Shown piece after piece: positions 18,336 to 28,544 of a DNA stretch of 64,000 nucleotides. The notes beneath the pieces are model-generated. The model saw only the letters and a program-made list of their open reading frames with translations. It had not been told where the DNA came from and ran no database searches. This stretch comes from Dallia pectoralis. Taxonomy: Eukaryota; Chordata; Actinopteri; Esociformes; Umbridae. The stretch lies in NCBI GenBank assembly GCA_029465975.1, contig CM055753.1:7471321-7535320 (forward strand), written 5' to 3'. Positions within the stretch are counted from its first letter, which is position 1. Every line of letters starts with the position of its first letter. The position numbers and the translations under genes were made by a program.

Positions 18336-19659
18336 ATTAATTGTCTTTGTAGGTAGAAATATTAATGGTTATAATGAGAGTTGAATTTGATTATTTTATT
18401 TGACTTATATAATGTTTTTATTTGTACATTTTTTTATGAGATTGCAATGTGATTTTGTAGCTATTAATTAGCAAATGGGAATTGTAGTTCCATCCGGCTT
18501 TCAATTAAGTTTGCCATTTAACCTGGAACCAGTTCTTACAAGTCAAGCCACAAGTTATGCTCATACGTTATTTGTGCGGCAGACACATTACTAAATATGA
18601 AAAGCCAGTTTGTTAGCTAAGTTATAATGTTGCACATAATGTGATTTAGTTATGTAATATGTTCAATAAAACAACTCTGGTGTATTATATTATAAATTAT
18701 GTTCAGATATCTATGTATGGTTTCTGAGTCTGGTCTCCACCACTTCCTGTTTCTCTACGAGGTCACTTCCTGCCTTTAGCCCCTGGGCCGTGCATAAGGA
18801 AGTGGGTGTGGCTTAGCTGTGGGTCCGTGAAATCAGCTTACCACAAAAGCAGCTGAGCTACCACTGAGAATGAATTCCTAACCTTATCTCAGTCTCAACC
18901 AAATAATAACCTGGATGGTTACTGCGCTCGGACTCTAACTTTCCAACATTCCTTGTCTGTTAGTCTCTCTGACCAACATTGAAAACGTTCACCCCGCTCG
19001 TCTCTTCCTCCCCTCCTCGCTCTGGAAGAGGATGTGATTTCATCACGTGGAAACAGGAAGTCCCTTTTCCTGAGACACCTGACTTTCCAGAACTTTCCAT
19101 TCCCCCGCCTCTGTATCACCCACCCACCCCCCATCTCTCTCTCTCTCCCACATCTCACTGTAACTCTCACTATCCCCCCCCTCAGATTTTTGTCCTTTCC
19201 TCCTCCCTGTATGTCCCCAGTACTGTTCATCTGTTTCACTACATTCAAGGTTATTCTAGAGGGAATTGTAGGGCTCAGTGACAACTCACTTCCCAGTGTT
19301 CTATCACTCTGCTGCACTCACACACTACATCCTGTGATGTTTCCTGGATTCGGGGGTGGGGGTGTCTATATGCTGTATGCTAACCAAAGTGTACTGTTTG
19401 TGTGCGTGCGAATTCCCTGCTGGGTGCAGTTTATCTCTAGTAGATGGAGCAGGAAAGGGTGTGTTTCTGTGTTTGGATGTTTGTGAGTGTGACAAATGAG
19501 GGTTGTGTGTTTGTGTGTGGCTTGAGTTTTGCATTCCTGAATGTGTTCAAAAGGTTCCCTCATGTTTGTTACATAAAAAGAAACGGTGTGCCGATATACA
19601 GTTTGGTGACAAATCAAAGGATAAACCCAAACAGGGTCTCTCAGTGGGGTCTTGGGTCA

Positions 19660-19850
19660 CCAGAAGCCAGAACAGCTTGTGCTCATGACTAGAGGGAGGG
19701 AACACCGTTCTTCCAATCTCTCGTAGGTGTTCAGTATGGTTGAGATCGGGTGACTGTGAAGGCCATGGCATATGATTCACATTAAGTTCATACTCTTCAA
19801 AACACAAAGAGCATTCTCTTTCAAAATTCACTTGTATCCTTTTCTCTATT
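19660..19850 (-). mobile_element. Tc1-like transposase fragment
   Basis: Minus-strand translation contains WPSQSPDLNHTEHLREIG, matching the C-terminal DDE region of Tc1-like transposases (WPxQSPDLNPIEHLW). Only this short piece survives, in a 94-residue ORF without the rest of the enzyme. Confidence 0.8.
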
Positions 19851-19915
19851 GCCGTCTTGATCCAAAGTCCATGTAAAATAGGGACTGCTCAGCCTTTTTA
19901 TACATGCCACAGAGC

Positions 19916-20595
19916 TAGGGCTGGGCGATATGGCTGAAAACTGTATCACGATATAAGTGTTTCATATTGGTCGATATCGATAATTATTTATATTTTTTAT
20001 GACATATTTAAAATAAGGACCGGAAAAAATGTATATTACATTTAAACAGTTTTTTTTTAAACGTAACCTTCCTCTGATAATAAGCCCCTTTAGTTATAAA
20101 GACAAAAATGTCAACACAACCATAGAAAACACTAAGAGATCCCTTATCAAGTGTAATAAAATGTGCAAAGTCTTAAATATAAACATAGAGAAACCTGAGA
20201 AGAACTATATATATATATATTCTGCAAGTTTAGTGCTAGGAAGTTCACAAGCTGACGGGGGACGACGGTCTTGCATAATTTGCAGACGACATTGGTCTGA
20301 CTACGGTCCGACTTATTAAATCCAAAAAACTGCCATACTGCTTAGTTTTCCTGTTTTATCAACAATTTCCTCGCTCGCTGCCGGTTCTGTTATTGAAGAA
20401 TCCCAACACGAGACAACGTTACTGTTACATGATTGGCTGTTAGCGTGTCACTCCCTACGTTGCTAGGTTACCATAGAGCGAGTGTCTTTGTTCTTGCAAC
20501 CAAACTTTTACCAAACGTTTTATCGAACGCATTTTTAATTGATGTTGATTATGTGTCTATCGTGATACATATCGTTTTATTGCCCAGCTCTAGTA
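19916..20595. mobile_element. Non-autonomous hAT-like element with 8-bp target duplication
   Basis: Left end TAGGGCTGGGCGATAT at 19916 and right end TTGCCCAGCTCTA near 20592 are inverted copies, and both arms carry ATCACGATAT/TATCGTGATA. CACAGAGC occurs exactly at 19908-19915 and 20596-20603, an 8-bp direct repeat as hAT elements make. Three extra bases lie between the right inverted repeat and the duplication. About 680 bp, no transposase; the 96-residue ORF inside looks random. Confidence 0.7.
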
Positions 20596-20814
20596 CACAG
20601 AGCATACATATATTTGCTTAATTGTATCTGGCAGTACATGTGTATGGAAGCATCTGGATTTGTTATGTTCATCCACTCTCCTGTTCAGGTATTTCCTTTA
20701 ATCACACCAACAGGTGGACGACCAATTAAAGTGGGGATTGAACAAAGAATCTGGTTGTAGGGAAATGATAGATGTGCACGTTTATAGAGGGGAGTGAGAG
20801 ATACAGTCTGAAAG

Positions 20815-21030
20815 AGAGAGTGGCAGACAGGGAGAGAGAATGTTAGACTGAAAGAAACTGTGAGGAGAGAGAGAGGTAGGGAAGAGTGGGAGGGAAAAGA
20901 GGGGGAGAGTGAGAGGGGGAAAGAGAGAGGAGGGGGGAAGAGAGACAGAGGGGGAGAGAGGAGAGGAGGGAGAGAGAGGGGGAGGGGGGGAGAGACAGAG
21001 AGAGAGGGGGTGGGAGAGAATGAGAGAAAC
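20815..21030. repeat. GA-rich simple repeat
   Basis: Purine-rich GAGAGAGGGGG stretch. ORFs on both strands are low-complexity. Confidence 0.85.
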
Positions 21031-21267
21031 AGGTACTGAAACTCAAAATATATTGTGGAACAAATTGCATACCAAAATGATAGTAAACAGACAAAAAGTG
21101 ACACCAAAAATGCATTAGTATGAGACCATTCTCTGACATCAACAATCTGATACCGTTTTTTAATGGTGATGAATTTGACCCAAACAATAATAACTATATG
21201 GACAAAATACACCACACTACCATGAGCACCAGATCTCTGGTGTTTCTCTGTGATTTTGTTTTCTCCT

Positions 21268-21622
21268 GAACACGACAATAAGCATGTGAATAAACACGAC
21301 AATAAGCATGCAAATAAATAAGACAATAAGCATGTGAATAAACATGACAATAAGCATGTGAATAAACACGACAATAAGCATGTGAATAAACACGACAATA
21401 AGCATGTGAATATACACGACAATAAGCATGTGGACAAAACACGACAATAAGCATGTGAATAAACACGACAATAAGCATGTGAATATACACGACAATAAGC
21501 ATGTGAATAAACACGACAATAAGCATGTGAATATACACGACAATAAGCATGTGGACAAAACACGACAATAAGCATGTGAATAAACACGACATAAGCATGT
21601 GAATAAACACGACATAAGGATG
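21268..21622 (-). repeat. 24-bp minisatellite, about 14 copies
   Basis: Unit GACAATAAGCATGTGAATAA followed by ACAC. Because 24 is a multiple of three, the minus strand stays open for 300 residues (HMLIVVFI- and CLLSCLFT-type repeats). No start context, domain or splice support; not taken as a gene. Confidence 0.95.
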
Positions 21623-24619
21623 TGAATCAAGTTTGCATGACGGCATTTCAGTGTTTTTACAGCAGCAAAAGGCTACATGAGTTTAATGCTACAAACATGT
21701 TTTTAAGGATTTTTAAGGAAAAAAACATCACACATGTTTGTGAGCCGGTTTGGGGTTTTAAGATGTCATTAACATACCGATCAACCTAAGGCTTATTTTC
21801 AATTTTATGAGAGGGAATAAAACTACTAGGGCCTTAAGATTTCTCACTGAGGTACTTCGGTGTCAGATAAATCTGCCAGAGGCTGAGTGACCACCGGATT
21901 TTCTATTCATGAGTATTGTCTTCCGTTGTGTTTTCTGATATTTATATATTATATATTTGTTCATGCCTTCACAACTGCCTTTTGGACAAAACAATATATC
22001 CTTGTTACGCTTCATCAATGTTTATTTGTATTGATTCTTATTTTATTTAGTGATTTTCTGAGCAAACAGAAACTTACCATACAGAGAGAAATATAAATAT
22101 TGTATTGTTAAAAATCAACTTTGTTTTCATTTGACCAATTATAACTCAAAACAAGCAAACTTTGCTGAATTAGGCCATTTCCCTCTTTGCAATAATATTC
22201 AACAAAGAGTCACCAAAGTTATAATAACTAGTAATAACTTCAAAATGTGTGAGCCCAACTATGACTATTGCAAAGCCCTAAAAATGCAGCAAGCTTGCCA
22301 TGGAGAGGGGTTTCCTGAACCAGCTGGTTCGCCAAAGCCCAATTCAACGCCAATCTGTTTTTACCAAATTATCCAAATGCAAAGATATAATGCATATACT
22401 TAGAAAACCATCACAGCGTCTAAGTACTTCTGTTAGATACCAGGAAGGCCCTGAGATGCAGTGTCTGTGTCTACAGCCTGGCCATATAGAGACTGGTTGT
22501 CTCAGGCAGATCTGGATACTCTGAAAAAGAATACAGGCTGCAGTCACTCATCACTAATAGAGACGTTGAGACAGAACTTCATTATCTTCCACCCTGCATG
22601 ACTTCTGCAGGAGAAATATTCTTCCTCAAAATACATTGTTGACGGTAAAACAGAAAAGGTGAAAATCCCCACGGCTTTAAATATGCTTCCTGCCAATGTA
22701 AATGTCATTGTGACAACAAACCAGCATATTGAATTGTCCTCGTTCGCGTTGTACTGTATTTTCTTATCAATTGTTATTATTTAAATAGCCTTACAGTAAC
22801 ATTATTGTACCGGTTATTATTGTTGTCGATATTCATTTGATGTGTCTATCTATTATTAACACATGATTTAACGTTGTTGCATGTCAGATGCATACTGTTC
22901 CTATTTTGACGTAGGCCTGCATTTAATTACTCTTGGGGATTCATGGAGCCAAATATTTTTTGGAGTAAGCACTTCTTGGTTCACCACAGTTGTTTCCCGA
23001 TCATGTGACAAATACTTAAGGGCGAGACAGGGGAAAGACAACTGCACTACCTTTCCATATATGAAAGTACAGATTGACAGTTGTGCAATGTGTGGATGAT
23101 GGCATTATTATCGCGTGGACAGACTTGCCTGTTTACTCCCTGTTCGGGATTGGCATGTAGAGAATTGATCGCATTGAAGATTATGTTTATTTGTTGTTAA
23201 CATTTTTGCCCCCCCCCCCCCATTTAAACATGTATGGTCTCACCCATTCCCCTTGACGTCGATCGTGAGGCAGACAGATGCAACCACAGTTCATTATTTC
23301 CATCAGTGCTGAGGGCTTGCTGCGACTCAGTCTGCTCTGGGTGTCTGGGTGCTGACCAATGTTCACTTGCATATATTTAGGCCACAGAGCATATACTGGT
23401 TTTGTGACGGAACGATAGAAGCCTTGTGAAAACGTTGTGCATTGCCAGTCTCCCACTTTACAATGAGCACTAAACTGTTCTTCCAACTGTGAATGACATT
23501 TTTAAGGCTGCTTTTATGACCTTTGGGGCATTATTCTATCAGAGCGCTATTCCAACAAAACCATCACGTGACATTTTCACATAGATCTAGCCTCTGATTT
23601 CTATGATTTAGTTAACAGTGTTTAATGCATGCCTATATTATTCTTATTATTATTATTGATATCCACTTTGGAATTAAAGCAATGTTTCGTTGTAATTGAT
23701 GACTCTGTCTAGTCAGGCTGCGTGCTCCACAAGCTCACTGCCTCAAATGAGCTTACTGGCACCCAAGCTGACAATAACTTATAGAAACAGTTTCGGTTTG
23801 TAACACCACAGGCTAAAGAAGTCGCACTACATGACAATTGTGTAGTATTATGTAGGAAACCAAAAAAATGAAGTCTGGCTTTCATGCGTTTTTGCTTGGG
23901 GAGGTACATTTTAACTTATTTATGCCGTATAAAAGGGGAATGTATCTGTCTAAGCAAGTAAGAGGACGACCAATGCAACAGGGTAGTGGTTGAGCGTTGG
24001 TGCATTCACCAGTGTGTAATAGGGAGTAAATAGGTTATGCCCTTGTTTATTGTTTTGTTTACAGTCATCATTTGGCAGTTGTTACACTTTAACTATTTTG
24101 TTCTGCTTAAATGCAAATAGGCTATTCGTTATTTATCATATGAAATTCTCTCAGTACATTTCATGCAGACGTTCTAGTGTCAAGTGAGAGAACACCGTTC
24201 TCAAAGCTCACTGGTCTGTATAGGTGGTTTTATGTGACATAAATATCCTATAGAGTTTAGACCTTTAGAAAAAAAAATGATCTAAAGATACCTCAGGCTG
24301 AGAATAAGACTAGAGTTGCGACTGAGAATAATGCTCAGAATTGTATGTGACTGCTATAGCGTATTTTGTCTAGGCTACTTTAATGCGACGTGGCTATGCA
24401 ATCCGAATTAACTGCATATGGTGTAACAACAAGCTGTCAGAAAATAAAGTTAATTATCCTGCAATAAATATTTATCAAGTTTGGCAGACAGTCAACACAC
24501 CCCTCCAGCAGATCTAGAACTCTAGTTTTCTATGTGTGTCTGTGTGTCGGTGTGTCTGTCTGTTTGTAGCCTCAGGGATTCAACAATAGTAGAGAAGCTG
24601 TGTATGAATGTGTGTTCAC

Positions 24620-24860
24620 AATGTGCGAATAAGAGAGATGGAGGGGGAGAAACGGGGTGAAATGGGTGAGGTGGCAGATGGAGAGAGAGAGGTAGAGAGA
24701 CTGAAAGTGGAGGTAGAGAGGGAACACAACACAGAGACAGGATAAATGTGGGAGGGAGGGAGAGAGAGAGAGAGAAGTAGAGAGACAGAAAGTGGAGGTA
24801 GAGAGGGAACACAACACAGAGACAGGATAAATGGGTGAGGGACGGAGAGAGAGCCAGAAT
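24620..24860. repeat. Purine-rich tandem repeat, about 108 bp unit, 2 copies
   Basis: AAAGTGGAGGTAGAGAGGGA and ACACAACACAGAGACAGGAT recur at about 108 bp spacing. Confidence 0.8.
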
Positions 24861-25239
24861 ACGGGGGAGATGATGGAGAGAGTCTGGTCAACAGGAACTC
24901 ATGGAGAACAATGACCAGAGAAACGCCCTGCACACTAACCCCCCTCCAGCCCCCTTGCCTTGGTGTGTGTGGGTTTTAATTTCCCTTCGGAATGTATGAT
25001 GGGCCAGAACACAAGTGGAGCGATCTAGTGGGTGTGACAGAGCGGATAATTAGTAAGCACATTAAACTGATTAAGCTATAATGAACAGACCCTGTTGGTC
25101 CATATGGGGTGTCATTTCTACCACCTTTGGTGCCAGTGTTGTGGTTTGTACCTTTAACGCCCATTCTCACCAAAGTCTCACCTTTAGGGAAGGGAAGGTA
25201 TTTCTTTCTTCCTCTCAGAACAACCGCAGAGAGTTTGAG

Positions 25240-25241
25240 GA

Positions 25242-25281
<40 letters not shown>
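25240..25281 (+). repeat. (TG)n microsatellite
   Basis: Pure TG run in fgr intron 1. Confidence 0.95.
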
Positions 25282-25283
<2 letters not shown>

Positions 25284-25636
25284 TTGTGTGTATGTGTGTA
25301 TGTGGACTTAGTGGACTGTGTCCTGGGTTTTCAGAAAAAGGGGGGAGCCAACACAGGGGTGGACAGGAAACTGTAACAGGTCTGACTTCCTGTGGCTCTC
25401 CTGATGGCCAGTAAGATAGGTGGTGTGTAAGTGTATACCAGCTGCATGTCTGTGTGTGTTTGGAGCTTTTCTGGAACGTTGTTGTAAACGAAACAGATTG
25501 CGATTGTGCCCATCATCATCGTGTTGATTCTGTTGTTTTGAGAATGTTTGGGATTTTTTCTTCAATGGGCTGTTGTTTCAAATCAGGAATCTGAGAATTT
25601 TCCATAATCTATTTCCTCCCAAATGTAATGCAGTTT

Positions 25637-25822
25637 AAAGCTCTGGGGCCTGTGTAGAGCTCAGGGGCCTGTGTAGAGCTCAGGGGCCTGTGTAGAGCTC
25701 AGGGGCCTGTGTAGAGCTCTGGGGCCTGTGTAGAGCTCTGGGGCCTGTGTAGAGCTCTGGGGCCTGTGTAGAGCTCTGGGGCCTGTGTAGAGCTCTGAGG
25801 CCTGTGTAGAGCTCTAAGGCCC
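25637..25822 (+). repeat. 19-bp minisatellite, about 10 copies
   Basis: Unit GAGCTCWGGGGCCTGTGTA in tandem. Confidence 0.95.
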
Positions 25823-26267
25823 GTAGATATCAGATGGCCGACCTACCAGCACCGTGTTTTCTTAAGCTTTGCATTAGTGACCTGCGTCAAATATGGATCT
25901 TTTTACTGGATGGTGTTTAGTAAATAGTCTAGTTTCATTGGGATGATAAGTATGAATGACTGGACTGAATTATCTGTATTAAAGTGTTGCTACTGTACAG
26001 AGTGAGTTCCCACTGTCTCCCCGAACTTTACTGTGTCTATCAGCATATTTTCACTTGGTGATTACAAATACATTTGGTAATAATGAATATCTCATTATTT
26101 TAGTTTCACTGTGTCATTTTTAACTGATCAGCTGACCACAAACACGCACACACACGTACGCACGCACAGGCGGACATTGTGGTAGAGAAAACCTTCTATT
26201 TGGTTACAGTGTATTTTTAAATGGGAAATTGCAAACATCTCGCTTTGTCTGCCTGTCTGACGTTCTG

Positions 26268-26273
26268 TCTTTT

Positions 26274-26354
<81 letters not shown>

Positions 26355-26355
26355 G
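26268..26355 (+). repeat. fgr: (CT)n tract ending in a splice acceptor
   Basis: About 80 bp of CT repeats ending TCTCTAG at 26355, an ideal pyrimidine tract for the putative exon that follows. Confidence 0.85.
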
Positions 26356-26399
26356 TGGTGATGGTGACTGACAGATGATTTGACAGAGGAAGACACAAT
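26356..26399 (+). other. fgr: Possible second non-coding fgr exon
   Basis: 44 bp between the (CT)n-AG acceptor and the donor ACACAAT|GTGAGA. It lies just upstream of the first coding exon and would be 5' UTR. No transcript evidence. Confidence 0.3.
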
Positions 26400-26617
26400 G
26401 TGAGAAACTGGCACAATACGTTCCATAATTCTCCTTTTACTCTATGTCTCTATTCGTTCTCTATGCCCCTGTCTCTCGTTCCACGTTCCTCTTTCTTTCC
26501 TTTAGCTCTCTTTTTTATCTTATCTTCTGATTCCACCTTTTAATGTCTCTTCGTGTGGTTCTTGAAAATATATCTCTATTCACTTTTTTCTCTGCAGTGA
26601 TAGTCCCAGTGGTTATT

Positions 26618-28477
26618 ATGGGCTGTGCCCACTGTAAACAGAAGAAGTCTGCAGCCAAGGCAGCTGTAGCCTTGGCTGCTGACCCGTCACTTAGCAACAA
26701 CCCTGAAGGAGGTGTGTCCAATGTATTCACCACGCCCCGTTATCACCCCGACCCAACGATACCGGACTTCAACAAGCCGTTTGGTTCTCCCTGTTTCCCT
26801 AATACCAACGCACAACCCCGGGCCGGAGTTATAACAGGTAGGATGTGGGAGTGTCTGTTAGTAGTCGACCGTAGGAGTGTCTGTTAGTAGTCGACCGTAG
26901 GAGTGTCTGTTAGTAGTCAACCGTAGGAGTGTCTGTTAGTAGTGGACCGTAGGAGTGTCTGTTAGTAGTGGACCGTAGGAGTGTCTGTTAGTAGTCGACC
27001 GTAGGAGTGTCTGTTAGTAGTGGACCGTAGGAGTGTCTGTTAGTAGTGGACCGTAGGAGTGTCTGTTAGTAGTGGACCGTAGGAGTGTCTGTTAGTAGTC
27101 AACCGTAGGAGTGTCTGTTAGTAGTGGACCGTAGGAGTGTCTGTTAGTAGTGGACCGTAGGAGTGTCTGTTAGTAGTCGACCGTAGGAGTGTCTGTTAGT
27201 AGTGGACCGTAGGAGTGTCTGTTAGTAGTCGACCGTAGGAGTGTCTGTTAGTAGTGGACCGTAGGAGTGTCTGTTAGTAGTGGACCGTAGGAGTGTCTCT
27301 AGGGGGGTGTAGGAGTGTCTGTCTGTGGGTTGTAGGAGTGTCTGTGGGGTGTAGGAGTGTCTCTAGGGGGGTGTAGGAGTGTCTGTCTGTGGGGTGTAGG
27401 AGTGTCTCTAGGGGGGTGTAGGAGTGTCTGTCTGTGGGGTGTAGGAGTGACTGTCTGTGGGGTGTAGGAGTGTCTGTGGGGTGTAGGAGTGTCTCTAGGG
27501 GGGTGTAGGAGTGTCTGTCTGTGGGGTGTAGGAGTGACTGTCTGTGGGGTGTAGGAGTGACTGTCTGTGGGGTGTAGGAGTGACTGTCTGTGGGGTGTAG
27601 GAGTGACTGTCTGTGGGGTGTAGGAGTGTCTGTGGGGTGTATGAGTGTCTCTAGGGGGGTGTAGGAGTGTCTGTCTGTGGGGTGTAGGAGTGTCTGGGGG
27701 TTCATTGACTTCCGGTTATTTCCGTGTGCAGGTGGGGGTGTAACTCTCTTCATAGCGTTGTATGACTATGATGCCCGAACTGAAGATGACCTGACCTTTC
27801 AGAAGGGAGAGAAGTTCCACATCATCAATAACACGTGAGTTCCACAATAAACATCCTAAGAGCATTGGTATCTGTTGTCTGCACTGTCTGATCGGATGAC
27901 CACTTGTGTCTCCACAGAGAGGGAGACTGGTGGGAAGCTCGGTCCTTGGATACCGGTAACTCCGGATACATCCCTAGTAACTATGTGGCTCCTGTGGACT
28001 CGATACAGGCTGAAGAGTGAGCACAAACACACACACACACACACACACTCATTACTTCCGTCATCTACACAACACATGCTGAATCCAACGTCAGTAACCC
28101 CTCGGTATGTGTTGGAAACACCCTGGTTGTCATGGTGATTCATTATTCATGAGTTTGTATGTATGTCTCTCAATAAGTATATCAGCCGCCCAATGTACGG
28201 TGTGTGTGTGTGTGTGTCTGCTGGTGTGTGTGTGTGTGCTGGTGTGTGTGTGTGCTGGTGTGTGTCATTATGAATGTATGGGTGTGTACATGTGTGTGCG
28301 TGTGTGTTCGTGCGTGCGCGTGTGTGTGTGTCCGCTGGTGTGTGTGTGTGTGTGTGTGTGTGTTGCCAGGTGGTATTTTGGGAAGATGGGGAGGAAGGAT
28401 GCAGAGAGACAGCTCCTGGGACAAGGGAACCCCAGAGGAACATTCCTCATCAGAGAGAGTGAGACAACCAAGGGTAT

Positions 28478-28544
<67 letters not shown>

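Larger units (their letters stand above)
13159..26355 (+). other. fgr: fgr intron 1 (13 kb), repeats and transposon remnants
   Basis: Long intron before the coding exons. It holds the Tc1-derived elements, the hAT-like element and the tandem repeats listed separately. In 13159-14030, 15445-16190, 18335-19560, 20604-21265, 21625-24520 and 25820-26270 I see no gene; these are AT-rich or purine/pyrimidine-rich DNA with short ORFs only. A (CAG)5 run lies near 14009-14023 and a poly-C run near 23208-23221. Confidence 0.5.

Noticed and set aside
20685..21646. 300-residue minus-strand ORF with repeated Cys/Leu/His motifs, membrane-like
   Set aside because: Produced by the 24-bp minisatellite and a GA-rich block; no signal or domain structure.
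21887..24450. Several ORFs of 60-99 residues in fgr intron 1
   Set aside because: No homology recognised, no splice pattern, AT-rich intronic DNA.
26504..26617. Earlier ATG at 26543 in frame with the kinase
   Set aside because: It lies upstream of the TCTGCAG acceptor at 26597 and would destroy the MGC myristoylation start; ATG 26618 is used.
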